Assembly (NCBI GenBank): GCA_033065855.1
Contig: JAVXUO010002020.1
Location: forward strand, 55,927-119,926
Length of the DNA: 64,000 nucleotides
DNA from: Escallonia rubra
Taxonomy: Eukaryota; Streptophyta; Magnoliopsida; Escalloniales; Escalloniaceae
Direction of reading: 5' to 3'
Shown here: piece after piece, positions 49,278 to 60,423 of the stretch
Layout of the letters: each line of letters opens with the position of its first letter
Numbering within the stretch: the stretch's first letter is position 1
Notes under the pieces: model-generated
What the model was told of the DNA's origin: nothing
What the model saw: only the letters and a program-made list of their open reading frames with translations
Databases searched by the model: none
Position numbers and translations under genes: made by a program

Positions 49278-52200
49278 ATGGATTTCAACCCTGGACCAGA
49301 AGATTCGTCCGTATTATACGACCAAGCAAACCATATCAGTACGCTCATATGGGATGGTGGAGTAAGATACTTATTTTATCGTTTATATCGTTTATTTTGC
49401 TTGCGTATTTCAGTTGCGAACGTTGTATATCGTTTATTTTGCTTAAATAATATTTATTAATTCGTAGGAAAGAGCACTTGTCAACACGGTAGAAGTAAGC
49501 GATAATTTCAACGCCTAGAAATTGAACAGAACCCAGAAAAGATTACTGCGTGGGATTGGGTTTGGGATTTTCACGCATGGGCAGATCTTTCAACAACTTG
49601 ACCGGCACTTAATAGGTGCCCTTGTTGAAAGGTGGAGAAGTGAAACGAATACGTTTCACTTCCCTCTCGGAGAGATGACAATTACCCTAGAAGATGTAGG
49701 GTTCATCTTAGGGTTACCGGTGACGGGGCGGCCGGTAATAGCTCATCCGTCCGAAGCAACGAATAAGAGGACCGCTAGGGACTTATTTACTTCGATACCC
49801 CAGGATGGATTTAGCAGTGGTGGTATCAAGTTGAAGTGGTTGGTAAATACCTACGGGGTTTTGCCAGAAAACTATACGGGCCATGACCTTGTGCTGTACA
49901 CACAAGCCTTCCTCTGGTGGGTGATGGGGGCAATATTATTCCCAACGACGTCGAAGAACACGGTCAGCGTCAAATATTTACCGTTTTTGCGTAACCTGGC
50001 TGAGGTTGGGGATTATGCCTGGGGTGCAGCAACTATTGCATACCTGTACCGAGCATTGCACAAGGCAACGAGGCCCGACTCCAAAGCGATATGTGCATGT
50101 CTCTCGCTATTGCAGGTATATCATACAATTCTTCATTACGTGCTCTTTGTTTTTTTTTTTTGTTGAATGGACAATAAATGTTGACGATACTTTTTTTAAT
50201 GTCTTTGCTCTCAGGTGTGGTCTTATGAACACCTTGCTACCGGCGCACCCAGGCGTAGGGACGGAACAGATAATGTGTGGCCTCGGTTGTGCGCCTGGGA
50301 GTACAGCCGGAAGGAAACCCACTACGAGAGGAGAGACGATCCCCATCACAACATTGGTTACTATCGGGGGGAGCTCGACTCGTTATCTCCTGGCCAGATG
50401 CGATGGGCACCGTACAAACGTTTGGCGCGACGGGTGGGAGAGTCGTTCGTCTTCACGCTCTCCGGGTTGTAACGCACACCCCTGATCCACTTCGAGGTCG
50501 CAGAGTGGCAGCTGCCAGATCGCGCTATGCGCCATTTTGACTGCCTGCAGGGGTTGTCAGCCGGCGCGCCAGATATGAGGCTTAACAGGAACCCACCGGG
50601 TGTCGGACTGTTTGGCAGGGCGAATGCGCACGACTTGTGCGCGCGTGAAATTGAGGTCTGGAATTCCTGGCAGGACACGCTGGCGGCCATTGTGTCGGAG
50701 CCTGACCCCGTCATCAGCATCGAACAGTACAATGAGTGGTACTACCGCATCACCCGGAGGAGAGTAGCTCCAGTAAGGTTTGAATGCGGAGAGAAGTACC
50801 ACCCTAAGGGTCAGATCGATGAGCACATGGCATACAATCTGGTAAGTTGCCCAACCAGTGCTTCTAATTGAACTTGATCATTCTAAGTGTGTACGAAGTT
50901 ACTTATTTATTATCTCTCTGGATGTAGGTTAATGCCTCGTTCGCCTTCTTCCAGAAGTTGAGCGAGCGGAAGGATTTGGTGGATGCCATGGGCGAGGAGC
51001 TTCGCCAACAGGCTGAAGCGTTGGCGCTTGGCTGCGGGAATTTTTTGCGGCAAGCATCGGGACAGCCTTAGGGCGTCACCCCGGGAATGGGGGATCCGGG
51101 GTGGCAGCGGCCGTTTGTTCCCGAGGGATGCACTGATCCCTCGGGACAGACTTCGGGAGTGAGCCAGGGATATGGTTTTCCCTCTGTACCGGAAATGGGT
51201 GGTGATTGGGGACCGCCAAGCACCATGGGCCACGCTCAAGCGCCGTGGGAAGATTACAGTGTGCCCTCCTTCTCTTTGCTATTGGATTCGGAACCCCAAC
51301 CCCTCTCTCAGAGTCAAGTCACGCAAGACTGGGGTTTCGGAAACATCAGTCTGCCCATTGTCCCGTGGGCAGGACCATCTATTGCCGAAGGCGGGCAATA
51401 ACCCCCCGTTGACCCCCCCGAAGGAGTGCAATATCCCCCCGTCAACCCCCCCGAAGGAGTGCAATATCCCCCCGTCGACCCCCCCGAAGAAGTGCAATAT
51501 CCCCCGGTCGACCCCCGAGGGAAATATCGCAAAGGGCATCCGTTGAAGCCCCTAAAGCCGCATAAATGGAGAATAATCAGAGAGCGTTATTTTAGCGGCT
51601 ACCCGCATGACCAAGCGTTGTATAGTGTGGATCATCCGGAGGGCATGGATTACAGTTGCTCGTGGGGAGAACTGGCCTCCCTGGCTCCGGGGAGTTGGTT
51701 AGACAACGGTGTCGTCTCCACCTACGTGGAGATTCTGAAGGAAAGGTGTCGGCAGCAGCCGACCTATCCGGCCGTTTTTTTGTTCGATGCCTTCTTTCAT
51801 AGCCTCCTAGTGTCTGAATGGCGGGAGTGGGTCGAATGTAGGGGGAAGAAAAAGTTGGTGCAGTGGAGACCGTCCGTTAACCTACGAGCGTATGTTAATA
51901 GGGATAGTCCGGTGAGCGCAAGTGTTGCCGATGTGTTTCTAATCCCATTTCTAGGGGAAAGCCACTGGTACTTGGTTTGCTACACCCCAACAAGTAAAGT
52001 CGTATCGGTGATCGACAGTCTCCACGACGATACTCTCCAAATGCCTGTGCTGCAGATGTACAAAGCCCAGTTGGACTCATTGGTAATATTACGATCGCTG
52101 TATAATGCTCTGATTCTATCTTGCCATAAATTTTAACTCGTGTCTTACGCCATTTTCTGTTTCTCGCAGAATATTTTTTGTGCAATGGTCAATCGTGTCC

Positions 52201-52481
52201 GCAACGTCCCCGTACCGGCGCGGCCAAATCTCGATAGGCGATTGAAGAAGAGGAGGCCCAAGCAACGTAACACTTCGGACTGCGGCGTCTTCCTTTGCAT
52301 GTACATGGATTTCATTTGTCGCTCTGAGAGCCTCAAGGCGGCCGTCTGGAGCCAAGCAGAAGTTGAAGCCTATAGATATAGAATAGCTTGGCAAATTATG
52401 AAAGGCCGGCCTAGAGCGGTTAGGTTTATAGAAAATCCGGCTAATGACGAGAATCCGCCCCAACATGCGGACCCCAGTTGA
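49278..52481 (+). pseudogene. Plant mobile domain - Ulp1/C48 protease fusion gene of the MULE
   Basis: Five exons with GT-AG introns give a single frame of 942 codons: 49278-49361, 49468-50115, 50215-50841, 50928-52082, 52170-52481. The N-terminal part is a plant mobile domain (MDFNPGPEDSSVLYDQANHI, LDRHLIGALVERWRSE, FHFPLGEMTITLEDVGFILG). After a Pro-rich linker comes a C48 peptidase with catalytic His799 (ESHWYLV), Asp816 (VIDSL) and Cys876 (SDCGVF), plus Gln870 for the oxyanion hole. C48 enzymes process SUMO or cleave SUMO from targets in the nucleus. Mobile-domain proteins such as MAIL1/MAIN act in silencing with PP7-like phosphatases. Four in-frame stops interrupt the frame: TAG 49516, TAA 50470, TAG 51069, TAA 51399; there are no frameshifts. 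This suggests a recently inactivated gene. Separate proteins made from the intact C48 segment cannot be excluded. Confidence 0.85.
51393..51520 (+). repeat. 33-bp coding minisatellite in the PMD-ULP1 linker
   Basis: Three to four tandem units encode the 11-residue motif EGVQYPPVDPP between the mobile domain and the protease. The first unit has TAA where the others have TAT, giving the fourth in-frame stop. It probably forms a flexible Pro-rich spacer. Confidence 0.85.
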
Positions 52482-52678
52482 AATTGTATCATAACAGTAT
52501 TTTTTACATAAACCGTGATTCATTGGTGTGATTTGATTTGTGTTGATTTCTGTTGTCGATTACTGATTGATTGATTTCAGTTGTTGGTTTTTTGGCCTCA
52601 TTGGGAATGATTGAAATGTGGAAAACGAAATGGTGCAAAATTTTTCTAAGTAGTGAAGTTTAGTCTTTCTGCTGTGCC

Positions 52679-53252
52679 GTCCGCGATACAATGTAGCGGC
52701 CTAATGTAGGTAGAGAATTTTTCTAAGTGTTGATGGGTGGAGCTTTCTGCTGCGTCGTCCGCTATATAGTATAGCGGACATAAATGAAAACCAAAGTTTC
52801 TGCTATGCCGTCCGCTACATTGTATGGCGGACGTAAAATGGAGACCAAAGTTTCTGCTATGACGTCTACGATACAATGTAGCGGACGAATGTAGATAGAG
52901 AATTTTTCTAAGTGCTGATGGGTGGAGCTTTCTGCTGCGCCGTCCGCTATACAATGTAGCGGACTAATGTAGGTAGAGAATTTTTCTAACTGTTGATGGG
53001 TGGAGCTTTCTGCTGCGTCGTCCGCTATATAGTATAGCAGACATAAATGAAAACCAAAGTTTCTGCTATGCCGTCCGCTACATTGTATAGCGGACGTAAA
53101 ATGGAGACCAAAGTTTCTGCTATGCCGTCCGCTACATTGTATAGCGGACGTAAAATGAAGACCAAAAGTTTCTGCTATGACGTCCGCTACATTGTATAGC
53201 GGACGTAAAATAAAGTTTACCGTTTTACCGTCTGCTACGTTGTATAGCGGAC
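52679..53252. repeat. Internal array of ten 23-bp palindromes between convergent genes
   Basis: Units GTCCGCTACATTGTATAGCGGAC and variants start at 52679, 52757, 52810, 52864, 52942, 53020, 53073, 53127, 53182 and 53230; a partial one lies near 53290. Spacing is about 53-55 bp or 78 bp, because each palindrome sits in a longer repeat containing AAAGTTTCTGCTATG or GGTGGAGCTTTCTGCTGCG. The array fills the gap between the 3' ends of the two MULE genes. The palindrome is the same as in the terminal repeats. Confidence 0.88.
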
Positions 53253-53340
53253 TTTAAAAAAACCCCAAAAAATTAGGTCCCTGCATATCCATCCGCTATA
53301 CATCATATGGTAAAAACATTCCAGTATTCGGTCGAAAAAT

Positions 53341-53456
53341 TATTAGGTAAAAATTATTACAAATGTCTATCTTGCCATAAAAATTATTACAAATGTCAAA
53401 CTTATACAAATGTCTATCCTGCCATAAAAATTATTACAAATGTCAAACTTATACAA
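53341..53456. repeat. Short AT-rich direct repeats
   Basis: Three copies of AAAATTATTACAAATGTC, alternating with CTTATACAAATGTCTAT-like segments, lie next to the transposase stop codon. Function unknown; possibly part of the 3' untranslated region. Confidence 0.6.
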
Positions 53457-53460
53457 AAAA

Positions 53461-55755
53461 TTAAAGGTCCACTGCAGCTTGTCCGTCCTCATCTTCGGCG
53501 TCATCTTCTTCCCCGTCTTGCAAACCCCCTGGACTTATCCCCAGTGCCTTGTAATGGTTCCGCTTGTCGTGGTCAGTCATTTTGTTGCACAATGCACACC
53601 TTCGCAGCTTTTTAGGTTGAGTTGCCGTTTCAATTGAGCTTTTCATCCACGTAGATCTCTTGCGGCCTTTCGTTTGCGATATAATTGGATCCAACGGCCG
53701 GATATCATTGTCGTCTTCCTCCCCCGGCTCGTCGTCTTCTGATCCCGTCGTTGGCTCGGTGTCAACCGCGTTGGTGACTGAAGCTGCTTCCAACTGGTCG
53801 ACGATGGGCTCTTGTTGCTGAGCTACCTCGAGGAGATGTTTATAACCGACCATTGTAGCAGCACCCTTTACGGACAAACGGGTGAACATCGTCACCAGAT
53901 GATTATACCGCAACGTCTCTGATTCTTCAAAGTCAGTATACGGGTGCTCCGGAAAGGAAATGGTACCGTGCAACCTGTTTGCACCTTTCGTCCACCGTGG
54001 CAAGACGTATTTATCGGGGATTGTCCTGATATTCTTCTGGGTGAAAAACCGCATAACGTGTCTACACAGGATGCCATGGAACTCAAACTTCTTGCAAACA
54101 CATGTCACCGAGTCCGTCAATGTGTCGTGGCTCACCGTATACATTCTGCGCAGCTTCTCAGGGACGAGGTCATTCACGAGCGAATAAACCTTGTACTCAC
54201 GCGTAGACTTTTCTGCCACCTTGTTTATACAGTACCGTCCCGATTTCTGCAGCTCTACTTGGTATAGCAAGAAGATCTCCTTCGTATAGAATTTGGCACC
54301 GTTCAGCTCCAGCGGGGTCTCGAGCAACCTTCTCCTTTGTTTGTACGTTGTTGCAAAGTCGGCAGCCCTTTCTTTTACGAACAACGAAGCTACCGCTTTT
54401 TGTGCGGATGCAACGAAAGTCTTCAAATTGGTAGTTGTACCCACATAACTATCGAACGTGGCATTCATGGATTCACTCCTGCCCGTCGTTTTCATGCCCG
54501 CTGAAAAATACCTCCTCGTGTAAACGCCAATCCATTGCTCTTTGCGCTCGTACAAGTGCTGGAGCCACTCGTTGTCTTGCAATGAGTAATCCCGAACAAG
54601 CTTTTCCCACCTCTCCTAGAATTCCTCAATCGTTAACGACTTGAGGACGCACTTGTCAAAATCCTGTTTAAAGTCTGGATACTTTGCGTACACGTGATGC
54701 AGCCGTTCCGGGTATTTGTTGCTTATGTGCCAGGTGCACAAGTTGTGCCGAGTGTCTGGGAAGACGGTCGCAATAGCCTTCTTCATTGCCAAATCTTGAT
54801 CGGTGATGATCACTTTGGGTGCTTTGAAGTTCATTGCTTCCAGCCACGTCCTAAACAACCATTCAAAAAAACTCTCGGTCTCGTCCCTTAACAAGGCGAA
54901 CCCGAACAGGATGGAGTGATAATGATGATTGACCCCCGTGAAAGGGGCGAACGACATCGAGTACTTGTTGGTACGGTATGTGGTGTCGAACGTCACGACA
55001 TCCCCAAAATGCTTATAAGCAAGCCTCGAACGACCGTCGACCCAAAAAATTGTGCTAACTCGATGCTCGTCGTCAAGTTTATAATCAAAGGTGAACTGCG
55101 GGTCCTCCATCTGCATCCGTTTCAATAGGCTCATTGTGGCTTGAGCATCATTGAGGTCATACGCGGCTCGTCTATGGGTTCGGACCGCGTTACGAACGTC
55201 TGTCGTGTTAAAGGTCAAATTTTGAATTCCCCCAGCCTGTTCAGCAAGAACATTAATTATGTCGGTAGGTCCTAGTCGCGCATTGCTCATTGTCTGAATC
55301 AGGCTCCTTGCGACCTTACCCATCTTCTTGTGTTGATGCATCTGACTCACCTTAGAAGGGGTTACTAACGGGTGATTGTGTGCCAGTTCCAGGCTGGTAA
55401 TAAGCCAATGGTCTTGATTGGGTTTGTAGCTTACGAACATCTTGACCTGGCAATTTGTGCGCTCAAAGCAGTCCCGTCTTCTACGCGGATATCCTATTTC
55501 GTCATCACTGTCATCATTGCCTACGCGTGTCTCATTTTGCACTGGGTTTCTGCGCCTATGGCACTCGTATAAGCGAGAGCATATCTTTCTCGTTATGGTG
55601 CTCGTTCTTGAAGTCTTTATTCTAATGCCAAAACCAACCCTCAATGAATACGCTCGAAAACATTCTTCAGCTTCTTCCAACGTAGCAAATGTTCGTCCTA
55701 AATACGGATCACTAGCATCTACGGGGACGTTGGAGCTCGACACGAAATCAGACAT
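53461..55755 (-). pseudogene. MULE transposase, FAR1/MuDR type, one premature stop
   Basis: Read from ATG 55755 the frame has 765 codons. The N-terminus has a FAR1-type DNA-binding domain (FATLEEAEECFRAYSLRVGF ... HNHPL). The MULE transposase core carries catalytic Asp257 (TFDTTYRTNKY), Asp319 (IITDQDLA) and Glu428 (RSESMNATF). A SWIM zinc finger follows at 552-566 (CVCKKFEFHGILCRH), then an acidic tail with a CxxC/H zinc-knuckle-like motif (CALCNKMTDHD). It would bind the terminal repeats and catalyse cut-and-paste transposition in the nucleus. The single break is TAG at 54616-54618, codon 380, probably from GAG; there are no frameshifts. A host-domesticated FAR1-related gene is unlikely because the gene lies inside intact terminal repeats. 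Confidence 0.9.
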
Positions 55756-56272
55756 TGTGAAACAAGAGCTGTGTAGAAATAGACTACGCTTAACAATCAA
55801 ATGGCATTTCTAACTGAAAATATTACCTAAAAATTACCTTGGCGAATAGACCAATTTAGGATGACAAACATACCGTATGCATAATCTCAAAAGTGTCTCC
55901 AAATTAACAATTATTAATTTATTGAACATAACAAATTTAAATTAGTAAGATAAATAGAAGAATTCATCACGCCAAAAAATCGAATTAAACTATAATGAAT
56001 TAAATATAAAGTTAACAAATTATACCTTTTTTATGAACATCATGTCTAGAACATCACAAAAAATCTAGAGTATAAAATCACAAATTAATTAATACAGTGA
56101 CAAATTTCTAGAACATCAAGAAAACATGAAGCAAACTTACCTTGCTTGAGAAGAAAATTGTGCTGAAAGAAAATTGAGTAGGCTTGAAGGCAGCTGAAAA
56201 TGGAAGCGAGTCCGAAGGAGAAGAAAATTGTGCTGAAAGAAAATTGAGTAGGTTTTGGGGATGGGCAATACT

Positions 56273-56465
56273 GTCCGCTATACTGTGTAGCGGACACAAT
56301 TGTGTCAGAATTGTGCAGTTGTGACAGTAGTCCGCTATACTGTCTAGCGGACTACTTTTTGGCGGACGATGTGGGCCCAAGAATGTCGTCCGCTACACAG
56401 TCTAGCGGACGGGTGAGCGAGGGCAAGATGGTAAAAAGGGCCGTCCGCTAGACTATGTAGCAGAC
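56273..56465. repeat. Right cluster of four 23-bp palindromes
   Basis: Units start at 56273, 56330, 56388 and 56443; the last has one change (GCAGAC). They mirror those of the left terminal repeat. Confidence 0.85.
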
Positions 56466-56560
56466 GACTGACAGCGCCGCAAAAAAAAGTGATATGTGGA
56501 CGGCCCGATCACGCTGGCAAAATGTCATATTTTGCTAGCGCTGTCAATGGATCAGCTCCC
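56330..56560 (-). repeat. MULE right terminal inverted repeat
   Basis: Inverted counterpart of 48445-48695, ending GGATCAGCTCCC at 56560 and followed directly by (TA)n. It shares the segment GGGCCCAAGAATGTCGTCCG and the GCGAGGGCAAGATGG block with the left end. Confidence 0.88.
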
Positions 56561-56581
56561 TATATATATATATATATATAT

Positions 56582-56805
56582 GGGGGCCGATCCCCACATC
56601 CACCCAACCGCAACAATTTGTTGCGGTTGGTTTTCCCACAAAGTTCGGCCTTCTTTTCCACGTGGCCCACCCCCCCACCCCACCCCCCACCCTCAAACCG
56701 CAACTAACTGTTGCGGCTGCCAAAAGCAACCGCAACAAATTGTTGCGGTTGGGTGGATGGGTGGATAATATCCACTGGTAGAGATGGTAGATGTGGATCG
56801 GCCCC
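56582..56805. mobile_element. Small inverted-repeat element in (TA)n, 224 bp
   Basis: Ends GGGGGCCGATCCCCACATC and GATGTGGATCGGCCCC are inverted repeats, and both flanks are (TA)n. The interior consists of palindromes around CCGCAACAATTTGTTGCGG, repeated on both sides of a C-rich segment. The termini resemble the neighbouring MULE's (GGGAGCTGATCC), so it may be a related non-autonomous element. MITEs in (TA)n tracts are known (rice Micron). Confidence 0.78.
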
Positions 56806-56831
56806 ATATATATATATATATATATATATAT

Positions 56832-58813
56832 AATGCATGACATAAGGATATTCAAATCGATATGACGTGACATAGTTTTGGAAGATTCCATCATGCTCTT
56901 TGAATAAGCTAAAGGGTTCACAACCACGGTGGCATGTCATCGGCATCAAATTAATCCAAGATTATATTCATATAATGCATGACATAAGGATATTTAAATC
57001 GATATGACGTGACATTATTTTGGAAGATTCCATCATGCTCTTTGAATAAGCTAAAGGGTTCAGAACCACGGTGGCATGGCATCGGCATCAAATTAATCCA
57101 AGATTATATACATATAATGCATGACATAAGGATATTTAAATCGATATGACGTGACATTATTTTGGAAGATTCCATCATGCTCTTTGAATAAGCTAAAGGG
57201 TTCAGAACCACGGTGGCATGGCATCGGCATCAAATTAATCCAAGATTATATACATATAATGCATGACATAAGGATATTTAAATCGATATGACGTGACATT
57301 ATTTTGGAAGATTCCATCATGCTCTTTGAATAAGCTAAAGGGTTCACAACCACGGTGGCATGTCATCGGCATCAAATTAATCCAAGATTATATTCATATA
57401 ATGCATGACATAAGGATATTTAAATCGATATGACGTGACATTATTTTGGAAGATTCCATCATGCTCTTTGAATAAGCTAAAGGGTTCAGAACCACGGTGG
57501 CATGGCATCGGCATCAAATTAATCCAAGATTATATACATATAATGCATGACATAAGGATATTTAAATCGATATGACGTGACATTATTTTGGAAGATTCCA
57601 TCATGCTCTTTGAATAAGCTAAAGGGTTCACAACCACGGTGGCGTGGCATCGGCATCAAATTAATCCAAGATTATATACATATAATGCATGACATAAGGA
57701 TATTCAAATCGATATGACGTGACATAGTTTTGGAAGATTCCATCATGCTCTTTGAATAAGCTAAAGGGTTCAGAACCACGGTGGCATGGCATCGGCATCA
57801 AATTAATCCAAGATTATATACATATAATGCATGACATAAGGATATTTAAATCGATATGACGTGACATTATTTTGGAAGATTCCATCATGCTCTTTGAATA
57901 AGCTAAAGGGTTCAGAACCACGGTGGCATGGCATCGGCATCAAATTAATCCAAGATTATATACATATAATGCATGACATAAGGATATTTAAATCAATATG
58001 ACGTGACATTATTTTGGAAGATTCCATCATGCTCTTTGAATAAGCTAAAGGGTTCACAACCACCGTGACGTGGCATCGGCATCAAATTAATCCAAGATTA
58101 TATACATATAATGCATGAAATAAGGATATTTAAATCGATATGACGTGACATTATTTTGGAAGATTCCATCATGCTCTTTGAATAAGCTAAAGGGTTCACA
58201 ACCACCGTGACGTGGCATCGGCATCAAATTAATCCAAGATTATATACATATAATGCATGACATAAGGATATTTAAATCAATATGACGTGACATTATTTTG
58301 GAAGATTCCATCATGCTCTTTGAATAAGCTAAAGGGTTCACAACCACCGTGACGTGGCATCGGCATCAAATTAATCCAAGATTATATACATATAATGCAT
58401 GACATAAGGATATTTAAATCGATATGACGTGACATTATTTTGGAAGATTCCATCATGCTCTTTGAATAAGCTAAAGGGTTCAGAACCACGGTGGCATGGC
58501 ATCGGCATCAAATTAATCCAAGATTATATACATATAATGCATGACATAAGGATATTTAAATCGATATGACGTGACATTATTTTGGAAGATTCCATCATGC
58601 TCTTTGAATAAGCTAAAGGGTTCACAACCACGGTGGCGTGGCATCGGCATCAAATTAATCCAAGATTATATACATATAATGCATGACATAAGGATATTTA
58701 AATCGATATGACGTGACATTATTTTGGAAGATTCCATCATGCTCTTTGAATAAGCTAAAGGGTTCACAACCACCGTGACGTGGCATGGCATCGGCATCAA
58801 ATTAATCCAAGAT
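56832..58813. repeat. 142-bp satellite, 14 head-to-tail copies
   Basis: Units start (AATGCATGACATAAGG) at 56832, 56974, 57116, 57258, 57400, 57542, 57684, 57826, 57968, 58110, 58252, 58394, 58536 and 58678, so the period is exactly 142 bp. Copies differ at a handful of sites (CACGGTGGCATG versus CACCGTGACGTG; TATTCATAT versus TATACATAT), and these variants recur in patches. Each unit has a TGACGTGACAT motif. There is no coding capacity. The last unit has a 5-bp internal duplication before the array ends. Confidence 0.95.
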
Positions 58814-60423
58814 TCCTCATACTCCTTTGTCAAACATGCCGCAAATTTGGCCTTATGTGGGCAGCAATTATAAAAACATATCCTGCAAAGTGCGGTACGG
58901 TCTTTAAAAGTACCGCCTTCAGAAATGAATGAAAAACATCCTTTGAATGTACTTTGACTATTCCCTTTCGGTTATTTTACTTATCTTCCTCACGTAGTAT
59001 TCACACCGATAAATTTATATCGATACTCCCACATATTATGAGTAATATAGGCAAATGTAAGATGCATTCTAAACTTTTAGGAATGCGTAGCATGGAAAAA
59101 AATTCTGTTGCATTGAACTTTTCCCCCTTATTATATTTATGATTATATATAAGAAAAAGGGGGATAGAGACAGTGTGGATTGCATTCGAAGCATATGCCC
59201 CCTGATTAGATTAGAACATGTTACACTGCAGTTATTACATTACAATCAATAGAAGAATGCACGCTGCAAACTATAATGACTATGGTACACTCAGTTTGGT
59301 AGAGCCTTGGGACGAGGCCTTGCCCTCATTACTGTTTCGTCACTGTGCCTAATCAACTCTGAGAGTCTTCAAGGTTTTTGCCACTTCCATTTGAACTGTA
59401 ACAACCACTGATGATGACTTCGCTTCCACCTCCACAACTTCCCACCATGCCCTACCAGTGCCAACTTCTTCATGGACAACTGTCCGATTGGAACCATCTG
59501 AACTCAAACAAAACGATAGAAGAACTTCTCATGAATTTACTTTCGGCATTTGATGTACGTGCTATTAGCACTCTTTTGCTAGTGACACTCCATGTAGAAC
59601 TATGCCTACTGGCTTGTGCACAAACGAGTTATCTACAACTATGAACTGTCATTAACAAATAAGAAGTGCCGGTGACAGTAACTAAAAAAATCTCCCAAAA
59701 TTAAAATGCCGAGGGAGATAGTGACGAGCGAAAAAAATATTTAGTATTTGTTTGACACCACGTCATCATCTTAGATGGTACTCCGTATTAGACTATTTAT
59801 ATATTGCCAACTAAGCAATGTTGTCAAATGGTGGGACTGTTCATATGGATATAGACCTTAATTGTAGTTTACCATGGTTAATGAAAAAATTAAAAATTTT
59901 CAAATTTTGAACTTCCCGCCTGCCACTTGCTACTTTTCTACTACCGTTAGATTACCATTTCAGTTTCTCATTCTCTTCGTTCTCCCTCTCCCCTTTCATT
60001 TTCACCAATCAACGAGCCCAGCATTATACAAGAGAACCGTGCGTAGCGCAGCTACCAGACCACCGCCGCTGGTAAAAACGCAATTACCCATGCATTCGGC
60101 AAGAAACCCACTTCTTTTTCCTCTCTTCTTTCATTTCGACGACAACCACCGTTAAAATCAAGATCAAGACAGAGATATGGATATTAGTAAGCGTAAAGAT
60201 CCATTTCCTAATCTTGAATGGTTATAGGTCTTGAAAACGAAGAAGGTTTCGCAAATGAAAATATGAAAAAGAAAAAGAAAAGTGCCAAATCACATATATT
60301 GCAAACTGGATTATGTGCGTAACCTGATTTTCACAATCAACATGAACACACATACACAGCTGCCTTACCGGAATAAAGGAACCCACAAAGAGGAAGACGC
60401 ATATAAATTATTATACAAAGATT
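58814..60423. other. Gene-free stretch
   Basis: No gene or repeat recognised. Short open frames (for example 59411-59644 plus and 59874-60155 plus) show no family signature. Confidence 0.4.

Larger units (their letters stand above)
48445..56560. mobile_element. Mutator-like element with transposase and PMD-ULP1 cargo, 8.1 kb
   Basis: Terminal inverted repeats of about 250 bp (48445-48695 and 56330-56560) start GGGAGCTGATCC. The left one has an extra hairpin of about 23 bp (near 48508-48530). The element carries two convergent genes: a mobile-domain/Ulp1 protease gene (plus, 49278-52481) and a FAR1-type transposase (minus, 53461-55755). A 23-bp palindrome is repeated in both terminal regions and between the genes. 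MULEs that carry Ulp1-like genes are known (Kaonashi-type elements of Arabidopsis, and elements in melon), and mobile domains are known from transposons. Both genes have in-frame stops, so this copy is probably not autonomous now, but the ends are intact enough to be mobilised in trans. Confidence 0.9.

Noticed and set aside
50107..52523. Minus-strand open frames opposite the PMD-ULP1 gene
   Set aside because: They are shadows in GC-rich coding DNA. The plus-strand frame has recognisable domains and splice sites.
52679..53252. Regularly spaced short palindromes that look like a CRISPR array
   Set aside because: The context is a plant transposon, the 'spacers' are themselves repeats, and there are no cas genes.
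56489..56949. Open frames with YIYIYI runs on both strands
   Set aside because: They are translations of (TA)n and of the 224-bp inverted-repeat element.
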